Notes: generated from the sequence alone by a model not told the origin. A DNA stretch of 64,000 nucleotides from Jonesia quinghaiensis DSM 15701 (GCF_000423205.1 NZ_AUHN01000005.1:62001-126000); one strand, 5' to 3'; positions 9,602 through 18,849 are shown, counted from the first letter of the stretch. Numbers and translations are program-made.

Positions 9602-10408
9602 TCAGCGGTTCGGGTTCACTCTATCAGCAATGTGCTGGAGGAGGAATGCTACGGCCTGGGGTGATTCCACTCGGTAGTCAGCAGCGGTATCGCCTGTGCC
9701 TACCTTTACAGAGACATCAGGAGCCGATTGGGTGGCAAATACTGTTTCGTCGGTGACATCGTCTCCGAGGTACAGCACCGCCGCCGCACTTAACTCGTTG
9801 CGCAATGCAACAACGGCCTCTCCCTTTGTCACTGACAGGACAGACACTTCAACGACGTTGTGGCCCTTCATGGCATGAAGGCGGGCGTCGCTGGCGTAGT
9901 TGCGCAGCGCATCATTGATGCGCTGCGCTTCATGGGCGTCAGCCAAGCGAGTGTGTAAGACGATGGCTGTTGGTTTGTGTTCAATCCATGCGCCACGTGT
10001 TGTCGCAGCAAGAGCTTCCGCGAAGTCTTCCAGTGCCTCAAGGCGAGCTTGAGCTTCAGGGGCGAGACTGGAATCGTCGTGTTCAAGTTCCCCTGCAGTG
10101 GTGACGTGGCCGCGTTGAGCCCCGTGCGTGCCGATCAGAGTGGTTCCAGCCCCGGGCTGCCCCAACCGGTACAGGTCAGCGATAGTTCGCCCTGACACAA
10201 GCGCCACTGTGATGTGTGGGGCAGCGCCGATGCGTGACAGTGCTTGGGCACTGGGTTCCAGCATGCGCGATGCTTCAGGGTCGTCAACCAGCGGTGCGAG
10301 GACCCCATCAAAGTCTGACGCGACAATGAGGGGGCCGTCGCTGGCAAGAAACGCATCGAGAGCCGATGCGAGGTCTGGGTGGAGTGCAGCGTCAGTACTT
10401 TGGGTCAT
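9602..10408 (-). CDS. otsB: trehalose-6-phosphate phosphatase
   Basis: Dephosphorylates trehalose-6-phosphate to trehalose. A HAD-superfamily enzyme of 268 residues: motif I is in VASDFDGVLAPL (nucleophile and acid Asp), motif II SGRTIADL, and motif IV LYLGDDVTDE. Its start overlaps the otsA stop by four bases, so it is the downstream gene of an otsAB operon for osmoprotectant synthesis. Confidence 0.93.
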   Translation of the reverse strand: MTQSTDAALHPDLASALDAFLASDGPLIVASDFDGVLAPLVDDPEASRMLEPSAQALSRIGAAPHITVALVSGRTIADLYRLGQPGAGTTLIGTHGAQRGHVTTAGELEHDDSSLAPEAQARLEALEDFAEALAATTRGAWIEHKPTAIVLHTRLADAHEAQRINDALRNYASDARLHAMKGHNVVEVSVLSVTKGEAVVALRNELSAAAVLYLGDDVTDETVFATQSAPDVSVKVGTGDTAADYRVESPQAVAFLLQHIADRVNPNR

Positions 10409-11907
10409 ACGGAGGCTCCAACTGGGCGTGCGACGGGTTCAACGGGTTCTGCAGCTGAGCTAATGGAGGGCGCATATGAGCCGTTTGTTTCGTTGCGTTG
10501 GCCCATCTCGTCAAGCGAAGCGATGAACGCTTGCGCCCACTTATTGACATCGTCTTGCATCACCTTGCGGCGTAGTCGACGCATGCGGCGGCGTGCTTCA
10601 GCAGCCGGCATGTTGGCAGCATCAACAATTGCTTGTTTTAAGCCGGCGATGTCGTGTGGATTCACCATGATTGCCCCGCCAAGTTCGTCAGCCGCACCGG
10701 TGAATTCGGACAGGACTAGTGCCCCACCGAGGTCGTAGCGTGCCGCAACGTACTCTTTTGCCACGAGGTTCATGCCATCACGCAGTGACGTGACGAGCAT
10801 GACGTCAGCGGCTAGGTACAGCGCAGCCATTTCCTCTTGAGGGTAGGAGTGGTGCAAATAGTGGATGGTGGAGTGGCCGATTTCGCCGTATTCACCGTTG
10901 ATACGACCCACCAGAATTTCAACTTGTTGGCGTAGATCCTGGTACGCAGTCACGTTTTCGCGGCTGGGGCTGGCCACTTGAATGAGGGTGGTGCTGGCGG
11001 CGTCAACCCGACCATCTTCCAGGAGTTCGCCGTAAGCCTTGATGCGGTGGCGGATGCCCTTGGTGTAGTCAAGACGATCGACGCCCAGCATGATGACGTC
11101 AGGATCACCGAGGTCAGCACGGATTTCTTCCGCGCGCTTTTTGACTTCTTCGCTGTGTGCCAGCCGACTGAACGATTGCGAGTCAATCGAAATAGGGAAA
11201 GCTGCGGCCTTGACGAGACGCCGGGTCCCGTTGTGGGCGTGAACGGAGAAAATATTGCTGCGTGGCTTCACAGCGGTGAGGCGGCGCACGCAGTTCATGA
11301 AGTTTGTTGCGTCAGAGCGGCGCTGGAATCCCACAACATCCGCGCCGAGGAGTCCATCAATGACCTGGCGGCGCCATGGCAGTTGTTGGAACAGCTCAAA
11401 CGGCGGGAATGGAATGTGATGAAAATAACCCACCTTGACGTCTGGTCGTAGTTGGCGAATCATCGCAGGCACAAGTTGCAGTTGGTAGTCGTGAATCCAG
11501 ATGGTTGCGCCTTCGGCGGCCTGCTCAACAGCAGCCTGTGCGAAGCGTTCGTTAACCGTCTCATACACGTCGAACCATGCACGATGATATGCCGGTGGAG
11601 TGATCACATCGTGGTACAGCGGCCAGAGGGTATCGTTCGAAAATCCCTCGTAGTATTCCGAGATTTCTTCAGCGCTTAACGGCACAGGAACAAGGAAAGT
11701 GCCATCTGCATCGAATGGTTCAGGGGCAAAATCGGGGGCTCCACTCCAGCCCACCCACGCGCCTTCGGCGCCTTTCATCACAGGGTCTAAAGCGGTGACC
11801 AAACCGCCGGGTGACCGTGTCCAAGAAATCTCGCCAGAGGCATCTTCTTGCATGTCCACGGGCAGGCGGTTCGAAACAACGACAAAGTCAAATCCAGCTT
11901 TACTCAT
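10405..11907 (-). CDS. otsA: alpha,alpha-trehalose-phosphate synthase (UDP-forming)
   Basis: A GT20 glycosyltransferase of 500 residues making trehalose-6-phosphate from a nucleotide-glucose and glucose-6-phosphate. Visible features are the N-terminal VSNRLPV segment, RSPGGLVTAL, IWIHDYQLQLVPAMIR, GYFHHIPFPP, the DRLDYTKGI loop, and DGMNLVAKEYVAAR near the C-terminus. The last 30 or so residues are a low-complexity tail. A GGAG about ten bases upstream supports the ATG. It is the first gene of otsAB and diverges from the kinase gene. Confidence 0.95.
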   Translation of the reverse strand: MSKAGFDFVVVSNRLPVDMQEDASGEISWTRSPGGLVTALDPVMKGAEGAWVGWSGAPDFAPEPFDADGTFLVPVPLSAEEISEYYEGFSNDTLWPLYHDVITPPAYHRAWFDVYETVNERFAQAAVEQAAEGATIWIHDYQLQLVPAMIRQLRPDVKVGYFHHIPFPPFELFQQLPWRRQVIDGLLGADVVGFQRRSDATNFMNCVRRLTAVKPRSNIFSVHAHNGTRRLVKAAAFPISIDSQSFSRLAHSEEVKKRAEEIRADLGDPDVIMLGVDRLDYTKGIRHRIKAYGELLEDGRVDAASTTLIQVASPSRENVTAYQDLRQQVEILVGRINGEYGEIGHSTIHYLHHSYPQEEMAALYLAADVMLVTSLRDGMNLVAKEYVAARYDLGGALVLSEFTGAADELGGAIMVNPHDIAGLKQAIVDAANMPAAEARRRMRRLRRKVMQDDVNKWAQAFIASLDEMGQRNETNGSYAPSISSAAEPVEPVARPVGASV

Positions 11908-11994
11908 GCTTTACCAACTCCTATATCCACATGTACTGTACCGAGATCGCAGTATTTTCGCTTGGTGAGCAGGGAAATTTCACACATGAGCGCA

Positions 11995-12000
11995 TAACGT
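11995..12000 (+). promoter_or_regulatory. candidate -10 box giving a leaderless kinase mRNA
   Basis: TAACGT matches TANNNT and ends six bases before the kinase ATG. No properly spaced Shine-Dalgarno is present (an AAGG is only one base from the ATG). The -35 is not convincing. Confidence 0.35.
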
Positions 12001-12006
12001 TAAGGC

Positions 12007-13980
12007 ATGGAGCGAATCGGACTGGAACCTGGCACCCAAATCGGTGGTTACACCATTGTGAACCCACTGGGGGCTGGTGCAATGGGCGTGGTGTACCGCG
12101 CAGTAGACGGAGGTGGGACGCCCGTAGCGTTCAAACTACTGCGGACAGACCAGCTTGCCAAGGACGAGTTACGGCAACGAGTAGCGCGAGAAGCTGCGTC
12201 TCTGCGAAAAGTAAAGCACCCAGCGGTTGCGGCGATGCTGGATGTCGAGATGGACGAAGATGAAATGTTCATCGTCTACGAGCTTATTGACGGGCCAACT
12301 CTCGATAGCTACGTCGCAGATCACGGCCCTCTTCGCTCCCAAGAACTCCACGAAACCGCAGAACGCCTTTACGATGCGCTCAATGCTGTGCACGAGGCTG
12401 GTGTCATTCACCGAGACATGAAACCCAACAACATCATCATGTCCCACGATGGCCCAGTACTTATCGACTTCGGACTGGCACACGGGCTTGAGGATCACCG
12501 ACTCACCCGCACAGGGCTCGTCATGGGAACCCCGGGATACCTTGCCCCTGAGTTGGTAAATGGCCATTCGCCCTCCGCCAACAGCGACCTGTGGGGATGG
12601 GGAGCGGTTCTCGCCTTCGCTGCTACAGGTCGCCTACCTTTTGGTGAAGGATCCTTTCAAAGTGTCATCGCTAGGGCAATGGCTGGCAAAGCAGACGTCA
12701 ACGGCCTGGATAAACGCATCGCGTGGGCACTGCGCGGGGCGCTTGCAGTGTCCCCCGAACATCGGTGGGCACCAGATGAAGTCCTTGACGAACTGGAAAG
12801 CGCAGCAACCACCCCACCAGACGAGTACTTCACAGAGCCTGACCCTGACGTCAACGCCACAGAGGTGCTAGATCAGCAGCAGTTGGCCGCATTTGCTGCG
12901 GGACCAACCGGCTTCACTCAACCTGCCCCGCGGCGAGGGAGCGCATCGTCAGCTACCTCCCCTATGGGTACTGATGAAACCCAAATAATTGGTCCAGGGG
13001 ACAACGGCGGTAACACTCAAATTCTGTCTCCCCAGGAATACGGCGAAGCCACCGAGGTGATGGACGCATACCAAACCAACGACGGTGGCACGCGAACTTT
13101 CACCACTCCGTTTCCTGTGCAAGAGACAGCTAACGAACCCCAGCATCCCTCCTACCCGCCTCCCTCACACCAGCCACAACCCTGGCCAGATGCGGGTCAA
13201 CGCACAGAGGTAATCCCGCAAACTCCTGCACCGCAGGCTGACCCATATGCTCCACCACCACCATCGTTTGCACCCAGTTCAGATTCGCCGCCTAGTGCAC
13301 CAGGCCAAGGGTTTCCGCAGGCATACGGCACCAATGACGCACCATTCGCGCCGCCTCCGCAACCAGAAATGTATAACCGCCCGCGCCTTGCGCCACGCCC
13401 TGGGGTGACCATCGCGATTTCACTGGCATTCTTAGCTTGGGGAGTAATCAACCCTGGTTGGACCGCAGTGATCTGGATTCTTGCCCTCATTGTGATGCGC
13501 ACTGCGGGCGTGTGTTGGGACTCATTCCACGCCCGACGAGAAGCGAGAGGCGCGACCCGTCACGAAAAAGCAGTACTGATTGGTAAATCTCCAATCCTCG
13601 TGCTGCGCTCATTACTGGGACTAATCCCAAACCTGGCTGTCGCGTTGAGCTGTGTGCTGGTGTTCGGTGGGGGACTGTGGTGGTTCATTGATACAGCAAT
13701 GATCGTTGTTGGGTCAGGCGGTGAACAACCACAGTGGGTGTACCAAGCCGTTATCGCAGTGGCTGTAGCAATTGCCCTCGCCATGAGTTGGTGGGGGCCG
13801 GTGTCTCGACTAACTCGCCAAGGCCAACGAGAGATCCTCAAAGCGCTCATTCCACAGCAGTTCGGTACCGTGGTTTTTGTTCTTATCGCCCTGACAATCA
13901 TTGGTTTCGCAGCCATAGTGATGGCTTCTGGAGCGGGTATTGACTGGGCGCCGTTACCCGAACCGCCAAGTTTTGGCTGA
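12007..13980 (+). CDS. membrane-bound Ser/Thr protein kinase (Hanks type)
   Basis: A eukaryotic-like kinase of 657 residues. The N-terminal kinase domain (about 14-275) keeps the Gly-rich loop GAGAMG, catalytic Lys43, HRD with Asp137, DFG with Asp154, and the GTPGYLAPE activation segment. A Pro/Gln-rich disordered linker (about 290-460) follows. The C-terminal part has about four membrane helices (466-500, 538-573, 578-597, 620-642). There are no PASTA repeats, so it is not a PknB-type cell-wall sensor. The domain order puts the kinase domain and linker in the cytoplasm. It is a single gene; substrates are unknown. Confidence 0.92.
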   Translation: MERIGLEPGTQIGGYTIVNPLGAGAMGVVYRAVDGGGTPVAFKLLRTDQLAKDELRQRVAREAASLRKVKHPAVAAMLDVEMDEDEMFIVYELIDGPTLDSYVADHGPLRSQELHETAERLYDALNAVHEAGVIHRDMKPNNIIMSHDGPVLIDFGLAHGLEDHRLTRTGLVMGTPGYLAPELVNGHSPSANSDLWGWGAVLAFAATGRLPFGEGSFQSVIARAMAGKADVNGLDKRIAWALRGALAVSPEHRWAPDEVLDELESAATTPPDEYFTEPDPDVNATEVLDQQQLAAFAAGPTGFTQPAPRRGSASSATSPMGTDETQIIGPGDNGGNTQILSPQEYGEATEVMDAYQTNDGGTRTFTTPFPVQETANEPQHPSYPPPSHQPQPWPDAGQRTEVIPQTPAPQADPYAPPPPSFAPSSDSPPSAPGQGFPQAYGTNDAPFAPPPQPEMYNRPRLAPRPGVTIAISLAFLAWGVINPGWTAVIWILALIVMRTAGVCWDSFHARREARGATRHEKAVLIGKSPILVLRSLLGLIPNLAVALSCVLVFGGGLWWFIDTAMIVVGSGGEQPQWVYQAVIAVAVAIALAMSWWGPVSRLTRQGQREILKALIPQQFGTVVFVLIALTIIGFAAIVMASGAGIDWAPLPEPPSFG

Positions 13981-14054
13981 CGTATTCAGTCAGATGTGGG
14001 TAGATCTTCAGTGAACCTCCAGAAAATCCCATTACGATTACCGGCATCTGCGGG

Positions 14055-14084
14055 TTGTCACTCACTACGCTCTGTGGGGACAAT
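14055..14084 (+). promoter_or_regulatory. possible promoter of the DsbA-like gene
   Basis: TTGTCA, an 18-base spacer and GACAAT lie about 60 bases before the ATG of the thioredoxin-fold gene. The boxes are reasonable but unsupported by anything else. Confidence 0.35.
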
Positions 14085-14145
14085 GGCCGCACACCACTCA
14101 GTCACACTGCATGCGCCGCGTAGTGTCCGAACCGAAAGCTGACCG

Positions 14146-14970
14146 ATGTCATCACCCAACCCACCAGCAAAAAGTACTGACCGCCGTGAAGAGGCACGTC
14201 AGCGTGCTATGAAAATCCAGCAAGAACAAGAAGCGAGAGAGCGCCGGTCCCGACTCATCGTTTTGATTTCGGTTATTTTGGGTGTTGGTCTTGTCGTCGG
14301 TATCGGCTACTGGATCCTCTCCCAACAACAAAGTGACGTTGCGAACGTGACCGAGTTCCCCGATGACGTTGCTGTGCCCAGCGTGGCAAGCCCAGAAGAC
14401 GGGGCAATCACCGTGTTCAACGGGGAACTCACCTCTGAAACCCCCGCGGGTGTGCCCGTCGTTGACGTCTACCTTGACTTCATGTGCACCCACTGTGCTG
14501 ATTTCGAAATGACCAACGGTGAATGGATGAAGGAAGCAGCAAACTCCGGCGAGTTCGCGATGCGCCTGCACCCCATTGCGATCCTCGGTTCGCAATATTC
14601 AGAGACTATTGGAAGCGCCTTCTTTTACATTGCGGAGAACTCCCCAGAGCACGCACTGGACTTTGCCTACCAAGCGTTCGCGAACTACTCCCAAACTGGT
14701 CAATCCGATGACCAACTCCGTGCACATGCAGAAACTGTAGGTGTTCCGCAGGAACACATCGACAAGATGCTTGATGGTGACTACGTCCGATTCATCAAGG
14801 CAGCGTCATCGATCACGTTGTCTGATGAATCATTGAGAAATGCTGATGGTGGCTTCGGCACGCCAGCAGTCTTCATCAACGACGAATACTCCACGGTGAA
14901 CTGGACTGACCCGAACCTGCTGCGTGAGGCTATTTCTTCCGCAGAACCCGTGGGTGGAGCGGCAGAATAA
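14146..14970 (+). CDS. DsbA-family thioredoxin-fold protein, membrane-anchored
   Basis: A probable extracytoplasmic thiol oxidoreductase of 274 residues. A charged cytoplasmic N-terminus (about 1-35) leads to one membrane helix (about 37-58) and a DsbA-like domain. The active site is CTHC at 114-117, and the cis-Pro region is in FGTPAVFIND. It resembles actinobacterial proteins that introduce or shuffle disulfides in exported proteins. It is a single gene with a terminator directly after it. Confidence 0.88.
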   Translation: MSSPNPPAKSTDRREEARQRAMKIQQEQEARERRSRLIVLISVILGVGLVVGIGYWILSQQQSDVANVTEFPDDVAVPSVASPEDGAITVFNGELTSETPAGVPVVDVYLDFMCTHCADFEMTNGEWMKEAANSGEFAMRLHPIAILGSQYSETIGSAFFYIAENSPEHALDFAYQAFANYSQTGQSDDQLRAHAETVGVPQEHIDKMLDGDYVRFIKAASSITLSDESLRNADGGFGTPAVFINDEYSTVNWTDPNLLREAISSAEPVGGAAE

Positions 14971-14984
14971 GTTGACCAGTGAAG

Positions 14985-15028
14985 CCTGCCTTGGCTTGTT
15001 GCTGTCAGGAACAAACCAAGGCAGGTTT
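14985..15028 (+). terminator. terminator after the DsbA-like gene
   Basis: CCTGCCTTGG at 14985-14994 pairs with its complement ending at 15025, extended by TTGTT/AACAA inside the arms. A short T-run follows. Confidence 0.7.
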
Positions 15029-15131
15029 CCGCGGAATCGGTGTGCAATACTCCAGTGAGAAGCAGCCGATTTTTCACGGCAGCGTTCTCTCGTGTACGAT
15101 GAATCTCGCGTTCTTCCACACGGAAACGCGT

Positions 15132-15203
15132 GCCGCTTTAGCTCAGTGGTAGAGCACTCGCCTTGTAAGCGAGCGGTCGTCGGTTCAAATCCGACAAGCG
15201 GCT
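15132..15203 (+). tRNA. tRNA-Thr (anticodon TGT)
   Basis: A complete cloverleaf can be drawn: acceptor stem GCCGCTT/AAGCGGC, D-arm GCTC/GAGC, anticodon stem CTCGC/GCGAG with loop CTTGTAA (anticodon at 15164-15166), five-base variable loop, T-arm GTCGG/CCGAC with loop TTCAAAT. The discriminator base is T and CCA is not encoded. It reads ACA Thr codons. A 24-base palindromic terminator follows at once. Confidence 0.96.
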
Positions 15204-15210
15204 CAGTAAA

Positions 15211-15239
15211 GGCCCCACAGCATGCTGTGGGGCCTTTTT
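15211..15239 (+). terminator. terminator of tRNA-Thr
   Basis: A perfect palindrome at 15211-15234 (10-bp stem, CATG loop) is followed by five T residues. It is a textbook intrinsic terminator. Confidence 0.92.
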
Positions 15240-15291
15240 GTTCTTCGTTGCGGTGGCTCCCCTGGCTGTGTGAGGGGAAGAGCCGCTTGTG

Positions 15292-16125
15292 CTACTCGAT
15301 TGTTTCTAACGTGGGGTACTTGGCTACACGTTGGTCACCTGTAGAGGTTCCGGTAAGGCGCCGTTTGATCCACGGCCCCACATGTTCGCGGGCCCACAGA
15401 ATATTTTCTCGTGCCCGGTCACGTGGCTGCACAGGGACACGTGGACCAAGAGGTTCAGCAAAACGAGGGTTTTCTGGTCGCAGTCCCAACCCAACTAACG
15501 CCATGTCAGCTACACGCTGGTGGCCTTGTGTTGTCAGGTGAATACGGTCTTCAGCCCAAAAACGGGGGTCTGAGATTGTGCGGTTGCCCCACATGTCCAT
15601 GACGTAGGCGCCGCGACGTTGAGCGATAGACCAAATGTGGGAGTTGAACACAGCAGTGCGAGAGCGCGTGAACGCTAAGGAGCCGCGGCCACCAAAATCT
15701 CCACCCGTGGCCAGAAGCACATCGGCTCCTGTGGCGCGAGCTCTAACGACTGCTTTGTCGAGGCGAGCGGCAATACGATCAACATCAACGGCAGGGCGCA
15801 AAATGTCGTTGCCTCCACCGATGATGGAGATGAGTTGAGGTTTCATGGACAGTGCTTCAGGCAGTTGCTCGTCAATGATGGGGCCAATGAGCCGCCCTCG
15901 GATAGCGAGGTTGGCATACGACATCGGTGTTTCGCCAGCAGCGATGCGCCGGGTGGACATCGTGAGTGCGAGGAGGTCAGCCCATCCTCGGCAGATGTCT
16001 GGGTTCTGTGGGGCGATGTCCCACAGGCCTTCACTAAAAGAGTCGCCGATGGCGACATACGATTCCCAACGAGGGAGTGGATCAGACGATGGTTTTGAGG
16101 TGTTCAGGGTCTCTGCGGCAGTCAC
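15292..16125 (-). CDS. SGNH/GDSL-family hydrolase
   Basis: A probable serine esterase or lipase-like hydrolase of 277 residues. SGNH blocks are visible: block I GDSFSEG with the nucleophile Ser, block III GGGNDIL, and block V DRIHLTTQGH with the catalytic Asp and His. No signal peptide is seen, so it is likely cytoplasmic. It starts with GTG. The substrate is unknown; this family is widespread in actinobacteria as a single gene. Confidence 0.9.
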   Translation of the reverse strand: MTAAETLNTSKPSSDPLPRWESYVAIGDSFSEGLWDIAPQNPDICRGWADLLALTMSTRRIAAGETPMSYANLAIRGRLIGPIIDEQLPEALSMKPQLISIIGGGNDILRPAVDVDRIAARLDKAVVRARATGADVLLATGGDFGGRGSLAFTRSRTAVFNSHIWSIAQRRGAYVMDMWGNRTISDPRFWAEDRIHLTTQGHQRVADMALVGLGLRPENPRFAEPLGPRVPVQPRDRARENILWAREHVGPWIKRRLTGTSTGDQRVAKYPTLETIE

Positions 16126-16247
16126 GTGCCCTATTCTTGCCCTTCTTGGTCAAGATATCCACCACCTTTGTCACAGAGCGCGAAGTGGCTTTGTGCCCGC
16201 GAGATAATGGAGGGCAAGGCTGGTAACCATGACAGAACAGGATCACA

Positions 16248-16481
16248 ATGCACGATGCCAATGACCGCCCTGGGCAGTTGAGTGAGCGTGAGATGCGCAT
16301 CCTCGACTTTGAAGCACGGCCGTGGCGCCGTGCTGCAGCAAAAGAAGAAGCAATCGCCCAGGAATTTGGTCTATCGGTCACTGCGTATTACCAAGTGCTG
16401 ACGCATTTACTGCGTAACCCGCAAGCAGCCCAGTATGCCCCAATGACGGTACGTCGACTGCTATCTATAGCGGGGGCGTAG
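16248..16481 (+). CDS. DUF3263 small helix-turn-helix-like protein
   Basis: A 77-residue protein matching the actinobacterial DUF3263 family (LSEREMRILDFE at the start, AIAQEFGLSVTAYYQVL in the middle). The central part reads like a sigma-factor region 4-type or HTH fold, so DNA binding is possible but not shown. AGGA precedes the ATG. It lies directly before the LytR_C gene; the two are commonly linked in actinobacteria. Confidence 0.85.
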   Translation: MHDANDRPGQLSEREMRILDFEARPWRRAAAKEEAIAQEFGLSVTAYYQVLTHLLRNPQAAQYAPMTVRRLLSIAGA

Positions 16482-16525
16482 TGATGGGGCGGGGTCCTTC
16501 TACACGCCGAACGGCTCACAATTAC

Positions 16526-16553
16526 TTGTCATCCGTGGCTGAACAGATAGTCT
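16526..16553 (+). promoter_or_regulatory. strong promoter, leaderless start of the LytR_C gene
   Basis: TTGTCA (16526-16531), a 16-base spacer and TAGTCT (16548-16553) stand six bases before the GTG at 16560. The predicted start of transcription therefore falls on or next to the start codon. No Shine-Dalgarno is needed or seen. Confidence 0.65.
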
Positions 16554-16559
16554 AGGCAG

Positions 16560-17183
16560 GTGAGTAAGCGAGGATCCAACTACCCCCGAGACGAATTCGA
16601 CCCCGTCCCCAACGGGGCCGTTCACCCGGGCGTACACCGCACCCCACGGTCGCCGTGGCAAAAACTGTGGCCGTTCCTTCTTACCGTGGTGCTGTGCGCC
16701 GCGCTGGGTGTAGGTGCGATTTATTTCTTCACTCAGAACCCAAACTCACGGGTAACTGAGGCTCTCTCTGAGGCTGCTAGTAGTAGTACAGCCGATGAAG
16801 AACCAGCAGAGGAAGAGCCGGCTGACGAAGAACCAGCAGAAGAAGAGCCGGCCGATGAGGAACCTGCTGACGAAGAACCAGCAGAAGAAGAGCCCGCCGA
16901 GGAGGAACCTGCTGCTGAAGTAGATCGTTCAGTTTCCATTCGCGTGCTTAATGCCGGCGCAGTTGCTGGGCAGGCAGGCGAATTTGCCAGCAAGTTGCAA
17001 AACGATGGTTTCACCAGTGTGGAAGCAGCCAACTTCGAAGGTGACCCACCCACCGGATCGTTGATCTACTACCTTGGTGCGGACAACCTTGCGAACGCTG
17101 AACGCGTTGGTGAAGTCCTTGGCATCACGAACTTGCAAGAGGTTGAAGCGCTACGCGCCGACATCTCGGTAGTGATTCGCTAG
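16560..17183 (+). CDS. LytR C-terminal domain (LytR_C) membrane protein with EP-rich linker
   Basis: A cell-surface protein of 207 residues: short cytoplasmic N-terminus, one membrane helix (about 38-58), then an acidic low-complexity stretch (about 78-123) built from repeats of EEPA/DEEPA. A LytR_C domain follows (about 125-207; starts VSIRVLNAGAVAGQAG). LytR_C domains occur at the end of cell-wall polymer ligases, but no ligase domain is present here, so its role is probably wall-associated and accessory. The start GTG is preceded by a leaderless-type promoter. Confidence 0.88.
   Translation: MSKRGSNYPRDEFDPVPNGAVHPGVHRTPRSPWQKLWPFLLTVVLCAALGVGAIYFFTQNPNSRVTEALSEAASSSTADEEPAEEEPADEEPAEEEPADEEPADEEPAEEEPAEEEPAAEVDRSVSIRVLNAGAVAGQAGEFASKLQNDGFTSVEAANFEGDPPTGSLIYYLGADNLANAERVGEVLGITNLQEVEALRADISVVIR
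16797..16920 (+). repeat. degenerate tandem repeat coding for EEPA units
   Basis: Roughly 15-base units of the form GAAGAACCAGCAGA / GAAGAGCCGGCTGAC recur about eight times in frame inside the LytR_C gene. The encoded linker is highly acidic and Pro-rich and could span the wall. Unit number may vary among strains. Confidence 0.85.
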
Positions 17184-17265
17184 CCTCTGTCATCAAACAG
17201 GTGCCACACGCAGGTTCCTGACATACTCGGGGTAAACCGCCCAAAGCTTCTAGAAGTGGTATGAC

Positions 17266-18762
17266 GTGACAGCTGAATTCGATGCAGTGATTGTTGGCAG
17301 TGGCCCAAACGGACTTGCCGCAGCGATTATCCTCGCCCGTGCCGGGCTACGAGTAGCAGTCCTTGAGGAACAGCCAACACTTGGTGGCGGGGCCCGAACA
17401 GCTGACCTCAACTTAGGCTTCGGGACCAAGCACGACATCTGCTCGGCAGTGCACCCGATGGCTGTGGCCTCACCATTTTTTGCCGAGTTCGATCTCGCTG
17501 CTCGCGGAGTGGACCTCCTTGAACCAGATGTGCAATACGCTCAGCCGCTCGATCATGGCCCCGCGGCAGTGGCCTACCGCAGCATCCAACGGACCGCCCA
17601 CGAGTTGGGCGATGACGGCCAAGCATGGTTGAACCTGCTGGGGCCGTTGGCTCGCCGGCCAGACGGTGTCATCGCTGCAGCGCTCAGCGACAAACGCAGT
17701 ATCACCCCAGCCATGCTCAAAAACATTGTGGGGGCAGGCGCTTTTGGAATCTCAGTTCTGGAACAAGGAACCCGTCTGTGGGGCGCACGATTCACCGGTG
17801 ACGCCGCACCAGCATTGCTGACCGGGGTCGCAGCACACGCAATATCCCCCTTGCCCTCCCTCGCAGGCGCAGGGACGGCACTTATGCTGGGCTCGCTAGC
17901 TCACTCACACGGGTGGCCAATCCCGCGCGGCGGCTCCCAAAGCATTATTGATGCAATGGTCGCCGACCTCATCGCTCACGGCGGCGTTGTCGTCCCCAAT
18001 ACGCCTGTGCGCACGCAACACGATCTTCCCCCCGCCCGCGCATACCTCTTTGACACCACCCCCCGTGCGGCGCTGACCATTTTGGGGCAACGCATCCCTG
18101 AGAAATTGCAACGAGCGCTCCAGAAATTCCGCTACGGCAACGCAGCCGCAAAAGTTGACTTTGTCATCAGCGACCCAGTGCCATGGCGTGACCCGCGGAT
18201 GCGTGGGGCAGGGACCATCCACGTCGGAGGGACGCGCGCGGATATGGTTGCCGCTGAACGCCTCGTCGCGAAGGGAGTCTTCTCTCAAGAACCAGCTACG
18301 CTGGTCAGCGACCCGACCGTCGTCGATGAGACGCGCATCGTGTCAGGGAAACGCCCCTTGTGGGCGTATGCTCACGTGCCCGCTGGGTCGCAGGAAGACC
18401 CCACTGAGGTGGTAACACGTCAGATTGAACGCTTTGCGCCAGGCTTCCGCGACACCATTGTTGCTTCCCAGGCGGTTCCTGCTCACCGGATGAGTGAGCA
18501 CAATGCGAACTACATTGATGGAGATATCGCCAGCGGCGCTGCCACCCTGTGGCAGATGTTTGCCCGGCCAACTCTAGCCGCTGACCCATACTCATTGGGT
18601 GTGCCCGGTGCATACCTGTGTTCAGCATCCACCCCACCCGGTCCAGGGGTGCACGGGCTCAGTGGTATGTATGCGGCTGAGCGAGTGTTAAAGAACGTGT
18701 TTGGTGTTAAACGCCGCCCTTCTCTTGCTCCTGACCACCGTGGAACCATTACCGGCGCATAA
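17266..18762 (+). CDS. FAD-dependent phytoene-desaturase-like oxidoreductase
   Basis: A flavoprotein of 498 residues of the NAD(P)/FAD amine-oxidase/phytoene dehydrogenase superfamily. The N-terminal Rossmann motif is GSGPNGLAAAI followed by an acidic residue in VAVLEEQ. A C-terminal FAD contact region reads GPGVHGLSGMYAAERVL. No other carotenoid genes (crtB, crtE) are nearby, so it is more likely one of the generic actinobacterial paralogues of unknown substrate. The GTG start has only a weak AGAAG upstream. Confidence 0.88.
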   Translation: MTAEFDAVIVGSGPNGLAAAIILARAGLRVAVLEEQPTLGGGARTADLNLGFGTKHDICSAVHPMAVASPFFAEFDLAARGVDLLEPDVQYAQPLDHGPAAVAYRSIQRTAHELGDDGQAWLNLLGPLARRPDGVIAAALSDKRSITPAMLKNIVGAGAFGISVLEQGTRLWGARFTGDAAPALLTGVAAHAISPLPSLAGAGTALMLGSLAHSHGWPIPRGGSQSIIDAMVADLIAHGGVVVPNTPVRTQHDLPPARAYLFDTTPRAALTILGQRIPEKLQRALQKFRYGNAAAKVDFVISDPVPWRDPRMRGAGTIHVGGTRADMVAAERLVAKGVFSQEPATLVSDPTVVDETRIVSGKRPLWAYAHVPAGSQEDPTEVVTRQIERFAPGFRDTIVASQAVPAHRMSEHNANYIDGDIASGAATLWQMFARPTLAADPYSLGVPGAYLCSASTPPGPGVHGLSGMYAAERVLKNVFGVKRRPSLAPDHRGTITGA

Positions 18763-18849
18763 GTTCAGCACCACTTAGTGCGACACAACACGACGCGGAT
18801 GAGAATTGAGAAAACTAGCGCTGTGGGGTGCGGAACTATCAGGCATATA

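Noticed and set aside
17266-18762. Assignment of the oxidoreductase as a carotenoid phytoene desaturase (crtI)
   Set aside because: Only the general FAD fold is visible and no other carotenoid genes are near.
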